Shown: piece by piece, positions 19,132 to 28,519 of the stretch
How positions within the stretch are numbered: the first letter of the stretch is position 1
Layout: every line of letters begins with the position of its first letter
From: Herminiimonas arsenitoxidans
GTDB taxonomy: Bacteria > Pseudomonadota > Gammaproteobacteria > Burkholderiales > Burkholderiaceae_D
DNA length: 64,000 nucleotides
Assembly: GCF_900130075.1 (NCBI RefSeq)
Contig: NZ_LT671418.1
Coordinates: 2,294,001 to 2,358,000 of the forward strand
Reading direction: 5' to 3'
Position numbers and translations under genes: made by a program
Notes under the pieces: model-generated
The model's database searches: none
What the model was told of the DNA's origin: nothing
The model's input: the letters and a program-made list of their open reading frames with translations, nothing else

Positions 19132-20136
19132 TTATTGAGGCGCTGCCAGGAAACCTGCTTTTTTCAACAAGTCGTAATGCATGTCTGCATCGGTCTGGAG
19201 GAATTTCTGCAAAGCTGGGCCGGTGAGGAGGGCATCTTTGAAAGCATTGCGATTGGAGAATTCTTTCCATTCTGGTGTTGCAACTATCTTCTTCATCTGA
19301 TCGACGTAATAAGCAACCTGATCCGGTTTGACACCAGAAGGCAGGAACACACTACGTTGCATCAGATAAGTCACGTTCAGGCCAACCGATTTGCAAGTTG
19401 GAATGCTGGACCATGATTCCGTCGCAGTAACTTTGTCGGTTTGTGCCATCGGTTTGTCATCGAACACACACAGCGGACGCAGTTGACCAGCACGCCATTG
19501 CGAAACGGCTTCAACCGGATTGTTGACGGAGACATCGATGTGATTGCCGACCAATTGCGTCGCCACATCGCCGCCGCCTTTGTATGGGATGTAATTGAAT
19601 TTAACGCCTGCTGCTTGTTCTATCGCGGCGAACAAGAGATTGTCTTCACGCTTGGAACCGGCACCACCGGCACGAATTTCACCTGGCTTGGCTTTGGCTG
19701 CTGCCAACAATTCAGCGGCAGTTTTATATGGTGAAGCGGCATTTACCCACAGTACAAATTCATCCATCACCAGATTGGCGACCGGCGTCATGTCTTTCCA
19801 TGTGAAAGGGACATTCGCCGTCAGCGGCAACATATACATGTGCGATGCAGAAATCAGAATCTTGTTTGGATTGCCTGGCGAAGTTTTCAAATCGATGAAA
19901 CCTTCCGCACCACCGGCACCACCTTTAGGCGTCACGATGTATGGCTTGTTGGCAAGACTGTGTTTGACGACGATACTGGACATCAAACGTGCCATTTGAT
20001 CGGTGCCGCTACCGCTACCGGAAGGCAAGACCATTTCGACGGCTTTGGTTGGTTCCCACGCGAAGGCCGTGGAGCAGAGCATGGTTGCGGCGACGAAAGA
20101 AAGCGACGCACGTGTGGCGTTGAGGCGGTTGAACAT
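19132..20136 (-). CDS. tctC: tripartite tricarboxylate transporter substrate-binding protein TctC
   Basis: A periplasmic binding protein of 334 residues of the Bug/TctC type. A Sec signal peptide occupies residues 1-26 (ATRASLSFVAATMLCSTAFA). VLPSGSGSGTDQMARLM follows, then the ligand loop VTPKGGAGGAEGF and YIPYKGGGDVATQLVGNHID. ATG 20136 is chosen because AGGAGACA lies just upstream and the signal peptide starts there. As first gene of the operon it presumably captures malonate or a related dicarboxylate. Confidence 0.92.
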   Translation of the reverse strand: MFNRLNATRASLSFVAATMLCSTAFAWEPTKAVEMVLPSGSGSGTDQMARLMSSIVVKHSLANKPYIVTPKGGAGGAEGFIDLKTSPGNPNKILISASHMYMLPLTANVPFTWKDMTPVANLVMDEFVLWVNAASPYKTAAELLAAAKAKPGEIRAGGAGSKREDNLLFAAIEQAAGVKFNYIPYKGGGDVATQLVGNHIDVSVNNPVEAVSQWRAGQLRPLCVFDDKPMAQTDKVTATESWSSIPTCKSVGLNVTYLMQRSVFLPSGVKPDQVAYYVDQMKKIVATPEWKEFSNRNAFKDALLTGPALQKFLQTDADMHYDLLKKAGFLAAPQ

Positions 20137-20766
20137 GTTTTGTCTCCTGATTATTTTGCCGCGCAAACTCGTAAATCGCACGGTCTGGTTGGTGGTGCTT
20201 TTGCACCTGATTGATATATTCTGCTTATATATTAGTTGTGTCAATCAATTTTACAGGTTTTTTAATTCATCGAATTTCGACCGAAATACAACAATTATCT
20301 GAGTCAAGAATGCAGATTTTGACTGGCTCATCTTTTCCGCTAAAGCACTAACTTGCTGGGCACCAGGCTTTCCTGAGGGCGGCCAGCAATCACGCCACCT
20401 TGCAGTAACACACGACGCATTACTTAACGGCCTTTACTGGCTGTACATCTGTCGTATTTTGTATACGCGGCAGCGAGTAATCGATGGGCTAAAGAGGGTA
20501 AAGATCGGGATCTTCTGCGGTACAAAATGACCAGACGAAGCTGACCAGTATTCACAATTTCTGCGCCCATAACTAATAGGACTTTCAAGAGTCGCCCCAG
20601 AGGGGAAACACTGCTATCACCCTATTCCGATACTGATTGTTTGACGGTCATCAAAAGAGTGCGACTATGATAATCAATCGCACGGAGAAATATTTGTGAT
20701 ATCTTAGATGGACATAATTAATATATAAATCGTTTCGAGACCCATTCCCATCCTCTGGAGGAGACT
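20137..20766. other. divergent control region between the malonate operon and the ABC importer operon
   Basis: No protein gene is supported in these 630 bases. The left end carries the tctC promoter and AT-rich dyads. The right end carries a possible promoter (TTGACG at 20641, TATGAT at 20666, spacer 19) and GATATCTTAG at 20698, similar to the shared element. GGAGGAGA precedes the importer start. The middle has no recognisable signal. Confidence 0.6.
20211..20244 (-). promoter_or_regulatory. tctC-mdc operon promoter with candidate GntR operator
   Basis: On the minus strand TTGACA (20239-20244) is separated by 17 bases from GAATAT (20216-20221), about 70 bases before the tctC start. The spacer and -10 are an AT-rich array (plus-strand ATATATTAGTTGTGTC at 20227-20242). 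This matches 14 of 16 positions of the element overlapping the hydroxylase promoter at 29385-29400. A GntR/FCD protein is the likely binder. Confidence 0.55.
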
Positions 20767-22047
20767 ATGAAAAAGCCCGTTTCATCGCTTCAAAGACGTA
20801 CCGTTTTAAAAGCTGCCGGTGCTGGCATCGCGACCGGATTACTTGGCATCCCTGCCTTCGCACAAAACAAACCTTTACGCGTCGGCATCATTGCACCGCG
20901 TGGCGGTGTCGCCGGCACTATCGGCGAATGCGGCTTGCGCGGAGTCGAATGGACCACTGCCCGCATCAATGCGGCCGGTGGTATCGGCGGCCGCAAAGTC
21001 GAACTGGTGATCCAGGAAGAGACTTCACCGAAAGACACCATCGATCGCTTCCGCAAACTGGTGCTACAGGAAAAAGTGGATTGCGTACAAGGCATCGTGT
21101 CCTCCGGCGTCAGCCTGGCGCTGGCACCGGCCGCTGAAGATTCGCGCATGCCAACCATTTTCTGGGATGGCACCACGCAGGACGGCGTGAAAGAAACCAT
21201 GCCTAAGCCTAAGTATGTATTCCGCAGCACGGATAACGAGTGCGAAGCGGTGATGGCCTCGCTGCTGGCGATCAAACATTTCAAAGGCAAGTTCAAGCGC
21301 ATCGCTTGCGTCAACCCTGATTACTCGTATGGCCGCAATACCTGGACCGCATTCCAGGCGCTGTTGAAGAAATACGGCATCGAACACGAAGTCGTATCCG
21401 AACAATGGTCGAAGATCGGCAACCTAGACCTCACCGCCAACGTCGCTGCACTGAAGGCTGCCAAGCCTGACCTGATTTTTTCATCGCTGCTGTTTGCCGA
21501 TTTGCCGGTCTTCATGAAACAGGCGCACAACGCCGGTCTCACCGAAGGTACACGCTTCGTCTTGCCGGCCGCCGGCTGGCAACACACCGCGATGAAAAAA
21601 GAGTTCACACCTGAAGGCATCGTCTGGGGTCATAACACGATGTACTTCGATGATCCGAAAGCATCGGCAACGCAGAAGGAATTCGTCAAATGGTATGCCG
21701 ACAAGTACAAGGATTACCCGCACTGGGAAGCTGACCGCGCGTATTTCTCCATGATGGTCTACAAGGCTGGCCTAGAGAAAGCACTGGCAGCGAAAAAATC
21801 CTGGCCTACAGCGGAAGAAATTTGCCTGGCGATACCAGGTGTGCAGATCGAGTCGCTCGGCGGTAAAGGTGCAATGCGCGCCGACCATATTGCCAACCAG
21901 ACTTTCCATCAGGGCTTGTCGACCAATAAAAATAACTACGACTTCCCGACACTGGCATCAGTCGAGACCATGTATTCCGACCAATTGCAGAAACCGACAG
22001 GCGCGGATTTCTGGGAATGGCTGAATACCGCAAACTTCAAGATCTAA
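20767..22047 (+). CDS. ABC transporter substrate-binding protein (LivJ/HAAT type)
   Basis: A 426-residue periplasmic-binding-fold protein (type 1). The N-terminus has a twin-arginine-like signal (QRRTVLKAAGAG, cleavage after AFA), so it may be exported folded through Tat. RVGIIAPRGGVAGTIGECG and GIVSSGVSLALAPAAED resemble branched-chain amino acid, amide or urea receptors. The ligand is unknown. It heads a five-gene importer operon with 72 bases before the first permease. GGAGGAG lies seven bases before ATG. Confidence 0.88.
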   Translation: MKKPVSSLQRRTVLKAAGAGIATGLLGIPAFAQNKPLRVGIIAPRGGVAGTIGECGLRGVEWTTARINAAGGIGGRKVELVIQEETSPKDTIDRFRKLVLQEKVDCVQGIVSSGVSLALAPAAEDSRMPTIFWDGTTQDGVKETMPKPKYVFRSTDNECEAVMASLLAIKHFKGKFKRIACVNPDYSYGRNTWTAFQALLKKYGIEHEVVSEQWSKIGNLDLTANVAALKAAKPDLIFSSLLFADLPVFMKQAHNAGLTEGTRFVLPAAGWQHTAMKKEFTPEGIVWGHNTMYFDDPKASATQKEFVKWYADKYKDYPHWEADRAYFSMMVYKAGLEKALAAKKSWPTAEEICLAIPGVQIESLGGKGAMRADHIANQTFHQGLSTNKNNYDFPTLASVETMYSDQLQKPTGADFWEWLNTANFKI

Positions 22048-22119
22048 CACCTGACAAAGAGGAGGGAACTTCCCTGGCCAATACTTAGTAATTAGTATCA
22101 GCCAGGGAGGGGTGTATCT

Positions 22120-23001
22120 ATGGCTCCGTTTTTTAATATCCTTTTGGCCGGCATCTTCCAGGCAGCAGTCTTGTTCCTGGTCGCATCCGGTTTGCAACTC
22201 ATCTTCGGCGTGCAGCGCATCATCAACCTGGCGTGCGGATCGATTTATGCGCTCGGCGCATATTTCGGCATCTTCGTCACTTCATGGGCATTGAGCAAAG
22301 GCTTGCCGGTTCATTTATTTCCATTCGTCCTGCTCGGCGCCGGCATCGTCATCGGCCTGATCGGCATCCCGCTGGAAAGACTGATACGCACTATTTACAA
22401 CCGTCCTGAATCCTTCCAGTTGCTGCTGACCTTTGCAGTGATGTTGATGTTTCAGGATGTACTGCGCTTCTTCTGGGGTGCCGACCCGCAGCAATTGCCG
22501 AACGTTTCGATGACCTTCGGCACCATGTCGGCCTTCGGTGTCAGCATGCCGACCTATAACGTGATGGTGATTGCAGTTGCAGTTGCACTCGCGATCGGCA
22601 TGGCTTATTTCCTCGGCAAAACCAAGACTGGCAAGATCCTGCGTGCTACTGCAGAGAATCGTGAAACCAGCGCGGCAATGGGCATCAATGTGACCCGCGT
22701 GTATGTGATGGTGTTCACCCTCGGCACCATGCTCGGCACGATAGGTGGCGCACTGGTGATCCCGAATGCAGCGGCATCGCTGGAAATGGGCGTCGAACTG
22801 GTGGTCGAGGCATTTGCGGTGGTCGTCATCGGTGGTCTCGGCAGCATGAAAGGCGCAGCAGTCGGTGCCCTCATCGTCGGCCTGATACGCGCACTCAGCG
22901 CCATGTATTACCCGGAAGCTGAAATCCTGGCTATCTATGCAATTGTGTTGGCGGTCCTGATCTGGAAGCCGGCAGGTCTCTATGGAAAGGCTGAAGCATG
23001 A
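22120..23001 (+). CDS. branched-chain amino acid-type ABC transporter permease LivH
   Basis: A 293-residue permease with about eight helices. FLVASGLQLIFGVQRIINLACGSIYALGAY is the expected LivH N-terminal region, and GKILRATAENRETSAAMGINV is the cytoplasmic coupling loop. VVEAFAVVVIGGLGSMKGAAVGAL is the usual C-terminal signature. The stop overlaps the next gene's start by four bases. It forms the membrane channel with the LivM-type protein that follows. Confidence 0.9.
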   Translation: MAPFFNILLAGIFQAAVLFLVASGLQLIFGVQRIINLACGSIYALGAYFGIFVTSWALSKGLPVHLFPFVLLGAGIVIGLIGIPLERLIRTIYNRPESFQLLLTFAVMLMFQDVLRFFWGADPQQLPNVSMTFGTMSAFGVSMPTYNVMVIAVAVALAIGMAYFLGKTKTGKILRATAENRETSAAMGINVTRVYVMVFTLGTMLGTIGGALVIPNAAASLEMGVELVVEAFAVVVIGGLGSMKGAAVGALIVGLIRALSAMYYPEAEILAIYAIVLAVLIWKPAGLYGKAEA

Positions 23002-24032
23002 GAACCGATACCGTACACAGTGCGCCTATTACGGCGCCGGAAGAATTGGAGTTCGTTGCACCACCGGGTATCTCCCGTGTCAAACTGATCGCAGGCGGCC
23101 TGGTCGTCGCCATGCTGGCGGTTGCACCACTGGTCGTCAGCCAGTACTACATGACGCTGTTGATTCCATTCTTTGCTTATGCCGTGATCCTGCTCGGCTT
23201 CAACCTGCTGTTCGGCTATGGTGGCTTGCTGTCCTTCGGTCATGCACTCTTCATCGCGATCGGTGCGTATGCAGCAGCGGCTATGGTGGCCAAGACCGGC
23301 ATGGTGTCATTCGAGCTGATGTTGCTGACCGCAATCGTGGCATCGACCATTATTTCGATACCGATAGCATGGCTGGCGAGTCGTTTTACAGGCATCTTCT
23401 TCGGCATGCTGACTTTGTCATTCGGTATGCTGTTCCACTCCTTCCTCAACAAGTTCTATTACATCACCGGTGGTGACAGCGGCATGCGCGTGCCACGCCC
23501 GACCTTGTTCGGAATGGAGCTGGATCAGTTCGACAAGACAGCTTTCCTCGGCGGGCCGTTTTACTACTACTGCCTAGTAATGATTCTGTTACTGACACTG
23601 GTGATGTGGCGCATCGTGCGTTCTCCTTACGGCATACACCTGATGGCTTCGCGGGACAATGCGGTGAAGGCACTGTACCTCGGCGTCAAAATTCGTAGCG
23701 TACGTGCGATTGCATTTGTCATTTCAGCCGTCTACGCATCGATAGGCGGCGTGATCCTCGGCGTGAATACCGGCCTAGCCGATCCTGAACTGGCTTACTG
23801 GACGCACTCCGGCCACCTCGTTTTCATGGCGGTACTCGGCGGCTATCAAGAGTTCCTCGGTCCAGTATTGGGCGCCTTCGTCTTCATCCTGCTGCAGGAT
23901 GAATTGTCGTCGCTCACGCAATATTGGCGTTTCTTCCTCGGTGCGATCCTGGCGATCCTGGTGATAGTTCTACCCGGCGGCATCATGGGTGCGATCCACA
24001 AATTCAAGTCGAAGAAGGGAGAGCAAGCATGA
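22998..24032 (+). CDS. branched-chain amino acid-type ABC transporter permease LivM
   Basis: A 344-residue permease of the LivM type. LLGFNLLFGYGGLLSFGHALFIAIGAY (about residues 46-75), the loop GIHLMASRDNAVKALYLGV, and the C-terminal GGYQEFLGPVLGAFVF are family features. An extended hydrophilic N-terminus of about 25 residues precedes the first helix. It overlaps both neighbours by four bases (ATGA), so the five genes are probably translated together. Confidence 0.9.
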   Translation: MRTDTVHSAPITAPEELEFVAPPGISRVKLIAGGLVVAMLAVAPLVVSQYYMTLLIPFFAYAVILLGFNLLFGYGGLLSFGHALFIAIGAYAAAAMVAKTGMVSFELMLLTAIVASTIISIPIAWLASRFTGIFFGMLTLSFGMLFHSFLNKFYYITGGDSGMRVPRPTLFGMELDQFDKTAFLGGPFYYYCLVMILLLTLVMWRIVRSPYGIHLMASRDNAVKALYLGVKIRSVRAIAFVISAVYASIGGVILGVNTGLADPELAYWTHSGHLVFMAVLGGYQEFLGPVLGAFVFILLQDELSSLTQYWRFFLGAILAILVIVLPGGIMGAIHKFKSKKGEQA

Positions 24033-24796
24033 GTACCAATGATGTATTGCTCCATGCAACGCAGATCTCGCGTCACTATGGCGACTTCATCGCGCTCCAC
24101 AATGTGGACCTCTCAGTCTCGCGCGGTGAATTCGTTTCCGTAGTCGGGCCTAACGGTGCCGGTAAGACCACGCTGGTCAACGTACTGACCGGCTTGCATC
24201 AGCCAACTACCGGCAACGTCCATTTCAATGGTTCCAATATTGCCGGTGTCGGTGCGGTTGATCTTGCAACGCGTGGCCTCGCACGTGCCTTCCAGCTCAC
24301 CAGTATTTTCCCTGAACTGACGGTACGCGAAACGATAGCCGTCTCTGCCTGTTCGTATTTGAATATGCGCTGGAACGGCTTCGGCCATTTGTTCGGCAAC
24401 CGCAAGGTCAACGATATCGTCGTCCGTACCGCCGATGCCTTCGGCCTGTCGCCATGGCTGGATACCAAGGGCGGTTCCCTGCCGCATGGCCGTCGCAAGC
24501 TGCTCGACGTGGCGAGTGCTTTTGCACTGCATCCGAAAGTCATGCTGCTGGACGAACCGACTGCAGGCGTTTCCACCGCCGATAAACACGGCGTCATGGA
24601 AACCCTGTTACGTGCCGCCAAACATATGGGAATTGAAGCAATCATGCTGGTAGAACACGATATGGATCTGGTATCGCGCTATTCGACACGCATCATTGCG
24701 ATGCAGGGCGGCAAGAAGATCGCCGACTTGCCGCGCGATGAATTTTTTGCCAATGAAGAAGTAATGTCCATCGTCGTCGGCAAAGGAGCGCACTGA
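24029..24796 (+). CDS. branched-chain amino acid-type ABC transporter ATPase LivG
   Basis: A 255-residue ATPase: Walker A GPNGAGKTT near residue 39, Q-loop region around RAFQLTSIFPELTV, signature region HGRRKLLDVASAF replacing the usual LSGGQ, and Walker B VMLLDEPTAGV. The C-terminus has the LivG-type extension. The start is placed at the ATG overlapping the LivM stop; a longer upstream reading is out of register with the family. The weakened signature (GRRKL) is common in LivG proteins. Confidence 0.9.
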   Translation: MSTNDVLLHATQISRHYGDFIALHNVDLSVSRGEFVSVVGPNGAGKTTLVNVLTGLHQPTTGNVHFNGSNIAGVGAVDLATRGLARAFQLTSIFPELTVRETIAVSACSYLNMRWNGFGHLFGNRKVNDIVVRTADAFGLSPWLDTKGGSLPHGRRKLLDVASAFALHPKVMLLDEPTAGVSTADKHGVMETLLRAAKHMGIEAIMLVEHDMDLVSRYSTRIIAMQGGKKIADLPRDEFFANEEVMSIVVGKGAH

Positions 24797-25503
24797 TGTC
24801 CCTCGCACTTGAAAACGTCAATGTCATCCTGGCCGGCAATCCGGTCATGCGCGATATCTCTATGCGCATCGAGCCGGGTGAACTGGTATGCCTGGTCGGG
24901 CGCAACGGTGCCGGCAAGTCCACCACCTTCCGCTCCATCATGGGTTTCCAGCCGCTGAAATCCGGCGCGATCAAATGGAAAGGCGACGCAATCAACGGCA
25001 TGCCTACGCACAAGATCGTTGAACTCGGCCTCGGCTATACGCCAGAAGGCAGCGATGTATTTGGCGACCTCACGGTTGAAGACAATATCGCGCTGCCGAC
25101 CTGGACGCGCAAATCGGCACGCAGTGCGCAAGAGCGTATCGATGAAGCGTATGCAGTCTTCCCCAAGCTCAAGCAATACCTGCATCGCGGTGGGCAACAG
25201 CTATCCGGCGGCGAACGCAAGATGGTATCGATCGCCCGCGCACTCGCACTGGATCCTGAACTCTTGTTGCTGGATGAAGCCTTCGAAGGTTTGTCACCGG
25301 CCATCATCCCGACCATTAGCGAAGGCTTGCAAAGTATTTTGAAACAGGGACGCGGCGTGTTGCTGGCCGAATCCAACTTCTATCACTTGCCGCCTTTTGC
25401 AGATCGCCTGTATGTGATCGAACGTGGTGAGATCGTGTTTGAAGGAACACTGGCGCAAGCCGAAGCCGATACAGCGACGATGAAGATCATCAAGGGAACC
25501 TGA
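24796..25503 (+). CDS. branched-chain amino acid-type ABC transporter ATPase LivF
   Basis: A 235-residue ATPase: Walker A GRNGAGKSTT near residue 36, signature LSGGERKMVSIARALALDPE near residue 135, and Walker B LLLLDEAFEGLSP. GLGYTPEGSDVFGDLTVEDN is the LivF-type segment after the Q-loop. Its ATG shares one base with the LivG stop (TGATG). It closes the importer operon and is followed by a strong terminator. Confidence 0.92.
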   Translation: MSLALENVNVILAGNPVMRDISMRIEPGELVCLVGRNGAGKSTTFRSIMGFQPLKSGAIKWKGDAINGMPTHKIVELGLGYTPEGSDVFGDLTVEDNIALPTWTRKSARSAQERIDEAYAVFPKLKQYLHRGGQQLSGGERKMVSIARALALDPELLLLDEAFEGLSPAIIPTISEGLQSILKQGRGVLLAESNFYHLPPFADRLYVIERGEIVFEGTLAQAEADTATMKIIKGT

Positions 25504-25563
25504 GGCCACCGAAGTCGGCCTGTACACAATGCAGGTCGGCAAATTGGCAAAGGTGAAGATGTA

Positions 25564-25589
25564 AAAAGGGCTGCAGATGCAGCCCTTTT
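25564..25589. terminator. bidirectional intrinsic terminator
   Basis: AAAAGGGCTGCA and TGCAGCCCTTTT pair perfectly around a GA loop, followed by TATTTT and preceded by A-rich sequence. It lies between convergent livF and the iron-dependent alcohol dehydrogenase, so it can end both transcripts. Confidence 0.85.
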
Positions 25590-25614
25590 ATTTTCCTGCT
25601 TTCATTTACCCCGC

Positions 25615-26853
25615 TTAGTCGCCAAGCTTGCCATGCCATGCTGCATCGATGATGTGTGCATAGGTAGCGGGCACATCTTTTACCGGGAAAGCCTTGGCCA
25701 AACGGGTCACCGCCAGCGCATCCTGCGTGAGTCCTGCCAGATGCTCCTGGCCGACACCAAATGCCTGCAAAGTCGTCGGGATGCCGAGCTGACCGATCAG
25801 GTCGCGTATCAATACCGGCAACTGACGCAAGGCACTCGCTTGGTCTTTGGTATCGATGCCGAACAGGCGCGCAACTTCCAGCAATTCCGTTGCACGCACT
25901 GTGCGCAAGGCGTCCAGCACGTATGGCAACATCACCGCATTGGTACTGCCGTGCGTGGCGTGCGTCAGTCCGGCAACTGCATAAGCAATACCGTGTACTG
26001 CATTCAAACCCGCACCGCCGTATGACAGTGCAGCATAGTGGCTGGCATATGCCATGCCTATGCGCGCTTCGGTATCGCTGCCGTCCTTGTAGGTGCGCAT
26101 CAAGAAACGTGCGCACAGAGCTATCGCTTCACGCGCAAACAACATGGTCAGCGAAGAACGTCCGCTATAGCCGGGATCGACCTGACCGCCGCGATCGAAT
26201 TCAGCCGAATCCAGAGTCAGGTAAGACTCCACTGCATGGGTTAAGGCATCCACACCTGAATCCGCAGTCACGCGCGGCGGGCAGGTATAAGTAAATTCCG
26301 GATCGATCAGTGCAATCACCGGGCGCAAGACGTTATCCATCACCGCGACTTTGGTCGCGTTAGACGGATCAATCAGGATCGCACCGGGTGTCGCTTCGGA
26401 ACCGGTACCGGCTGTTGTGGGCAATGCAATCAAGGGCAAAGCCTTGGGTGCAGCAGGCAGGGCGCCGATAAAGTTTTTTACCGGCAAACCGTCGGGTATC
26501 GTCACACACAAAGCTTTAGCCAGATCAATATTGCTGCCACCGCCGAGGGCGATGATGTGATCCGGTTGCGTCGCGCCGATTTGTGCGCGTATCAATTTGG
26601 TCGCGTCATCGCACAAGGTCGTGGTTGGATCGGCTGCGCCACCATCAAACACGATAGTCGAAATACCCAGTGCTTCAGCCGCAGCCAGGTACTCGCGCAC
26701 CCAGGGTGTTTGCTTGCTGAAAAAAGTATCCGTCACCAGCACACCGGATTTATAGCCGAGGCGCTCCAATAAGGCAGGTAATTGCGCGCGGCTACCGCAA
26801 CCAAGGACAACCCGTGCAGGCGGGCAAAAATGGATCAAATCATTACTTCTCAT
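25615..26853 (-). CDS. iron-containing alcohol dehydrogenase
   Basis: A 412-residue group III alcohol dehydrogenase. The NAD(P)-binding GGGSNIDLAKAL follows HIIALG, then PTTAGTGSEATPGAIL. Metal ligands are the aspartate and histidine of DSGVDALTHAVESYL and the histidines of HGIAYAVAGLTHATHG. It should interconvert an alcohol and aldehyde or ketone with NAD(P)H. ATG 26853 is chosen because GGAG precedes it and the family homology begins there. It overlaps the upstream hydrolase by 11 bases, so the two are a pair. The substrate is not known. Confidence 0.9.
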   Translation of the reverse strand: MRSNDLIHFCPPARVVLGCGSRAQLPALLERLGYKSGVLVTDTFFSKQTPWVREYLAAAEALGISTIVFDGGAADPTTTLCDDATKLIRAQIGATQPDHIIALGGGSNIDLAKALCVTIPDGLPVKNFIGALPAAPKALPLIALPTTAGTGSEATPGAILIDPSNATKVAVMDNVLRPVIALIDPEFTYTCPPRVTADSGVDALTHAVESYLTLDSAEFDRGGQVDPGYSGRSSLTMLFAREAIALCARFLMRTYKDGSDTEARIGMAYASHYAALSYGGAGLNAVHGIAYAVAGLTHATHGSTNAVMLPYVLDALRTVRATELLEVARLFGIDTKDQASALRQLPVLIRDLIGQLGIPTTLQAFGVGQEHLAGLTQDALAVTRLAKAFPVKDVPATYAHIIDAAWHGKLGD

Positions 26854-27631
26854 GGGAACTCCGCAGGGTTGGAAGATCAGATAAAAAAGCGCGCATTTCG
26901 TCAACAACGCGCGCTGTGTTTTGCGTGAGGATGCTGTGCATCGCATCGTCTATCGTGCTCAGTTGTGCTTGTGGCAAACCGCGTTTTAATAACTGCGCAT
27001 GCACATAAGGCGAGTCTTCATCGGCGCTGCCATGTACGATCAGAACCGGCAAATCCATCGTCGGCAACAAAGCGCGCTGATCGCTTTGGCTAATGCTTTG
27101 CCAACTCCAGGCGACTGCGTCACGGTCTGCCGCATCGCGCAAACCCAGTCTTTGTTCCCGCGCCGTGATTTCTTGCAGCAAGGCGCCATGCTCGGTGGCA
27201 TGGAACCAACTGGTTTGCTGCAATACCGGGCTACCCGACATCAGGATCAAAGCTTGCGGCAGGGGCACGCCCTGTTCCTTCAGCAAAGCCATGGTCGCCA
27301 ACGTGACCGACACACCCATGCTCCAGCCGGCTAGTACATAGCGCGGCGTAGTCACATAGCGGGTAATGACTTTAGCGATTTCTTTGGCGAACTCGTCGAG
27401 ACTGTAATCTGCGTCGCCATGCCCGCGAAAAGCCTGGCCACGTCCGCGCATATTCGGTAATACCCAGCGAACTTGATCGCCCAAGGCCTCGGTTACTGGC
27501 TGCCAGCTGGCACGTGTTCCCTGGATTCCATGCAACGCTACGATCGTGACTGCACCATCACCGCGACAAACCACGTCCATTGGATCGTCTTGCTGTACAG
27601 AAATCTGATTGAAATTTATCATACTAGTCAT
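26843..27631 (-). CDS. alpha/beta hydrolase
   Basis: A 262-residue alpha/beta-fold hydrolase. The nucleophile elbow is GWSMG around residue 100, preceded by the oxyanion segment LHGIQGTRASW. The acid is probably in IVHGSADEDSPY and the histidine in DDAMHSIL. It should cleave an ester, lactone or C-C bond. Alternative starts are three codons apart (MTSMINF). It overlaps the alcohol dehydrogenase by 11 bases and is divergent from a GntR gene, a common layout for a small catabolic operon with its regulator. Confidence 0.87.
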   Translation of the reverse strand: MTSMINFNQISVQQDDPMDVVCRGDGAVTIVALHGIQGTRASWQPVTEALGDQVRWVLPNMRGRGQAFRGHGDADYSLDEFAKEIAKVITRYVTTPRYVLAGWSMGVSVTLATMALLKEQGVPLPQALILMSGSPVLQQTSWFHATEHGALLQEITAREQRLGLRDAADRDAVAWSWQSISQSDQRALLPTMDLPVLIVHGSADEDSPYVHAQLLKRGLPQAQLSTIDDAMHSILTQNTARVVDEMRAFLSDLPTLRSSHEK

Positions 27632-27740
27632 ATATAAGATGAATTACAGTAGGCAAAACTGTTTTTTAAAACCATAATTGCAAGCATGCACAACAAGCTG
27701 TATCTCCCATCCAGACTGACCACAACCATTTGATCGCCCC

Positions 27741-28487
27741 ATGACAGCCACCAAAAAAGCGCCACGCAAATCAGGTGCAACAAAAACTGCAAAGCAGACA
27801 AAAATGTCGTCCCCTCAATCTGCAATGCAAGACATGGCCGAACCCAAGCTCAAGCTGACTGATATCGCTTACGAACAAATCGAAGAAGCGATCATCACCT
27901 TGCGCATTCCGCCTGGATCAGTGATTTCCGAACTGACCTTGAGCGAGATGCTGAATATCGGTCGCACCCCAATTCGTGAAGCCATCCAGCGTCTGGCGCG
28001 TGAGCACTTATTGCTGGTACTGCCACAACGCGGCTTGCTGGTTCCTGAAATCGATCTGCGCAAACAACTCAAGCTGCTGGAAACACGTCGTGAAGTAGAG
28101 CGCCTAGTCTGCAAGAGCGCCGCGCGCCGCGCATTGCCTGAAGAACGTGAGCGCTTTGCGCGATTGCACGATGAATTCATACATTCCGCAGCTACCGACG
28201 ATGACGTTGCCTTCTTGCGCTCCGACCGGGAATTCAATGAATTGTCGCTAGTTGCAGCGCGTAATGAATTTGCCGAAGGTGCGATGCGCTTGATGCATGG
28301 TCTATCACGTCGCTTCTGGTACTTCCACTACAAACAAGCTGCCGACGTACCTGAAATGGCACGCTTGCATGCCGCAGTCGCAGGAGCCATTGCCAAAGGT
28401 GATGTGAATGCAGCCGGCGAAAGTCTCGACCTGCTGCTGGATAACATCGAAACCTTCACCAAAGCCACACTGATGTCGGATATGTAA
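27741..28487 (+). CDS. GntR-family (FadR/FCD) regulator
   Basis: A 248-residue regulator. A basic, lysine-rich N-terminus of about 35 residues precedes the winged helix (about 38-105; GRTPIREAIQRLAREHLLLV is the recognition helix), and an FCD domain follows. EFNELSLVAARNEF and GLSRRFWYFHYKQ match the mdc-operon GntR closely, so the two are paralogs. It is divergent from the hydrolase-alcohol dehydrogenase operon with 109 bases between, containing an ATATATAAG stretch, and it probably controls this locus. The effector is unknown. Confidence 0.88.
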   Translation: MTATKKAPRKSGATKTAKQTKMSSPQSAMQDMAEPKLKLTDIAYEQIEEAIITLRIPPGSVISELTLSEMLNIGRTPIREAIQRLAREHLLLVLPQRGLLVPEIDLRKQLKLLETRREVERLVCKSAARRALPEERERFARLHDEFIHSAATDDDVAFLRSDREFNELSLVAARNEFAEGAMRLMHGLSRRFWYFHYKQAADVPEMARLHAAVAGAIAKGDVNAAGESLDLLLDNIETFTKATLMSDM

Positions 28488-28491
28488 TGAC

Positions 28492-28513
28492 AACGCCGGG
28501 CATGCCCGGCGTT
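28492..28513. terminator. palindromic terminator between convergent genes
   Basis: AACGCCGGGC and GCCCGGCGTT pair around AT, a perfect 22-base palindrome. It lies between the end of the GntR gene and the end of the hydroxylase gene, with a short T-rich tail on either side. The tails are weak, so it may be less efficient than the other terminators here. Confidence 0.6.
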
Positions 28514-28519
28514 ATTGCA

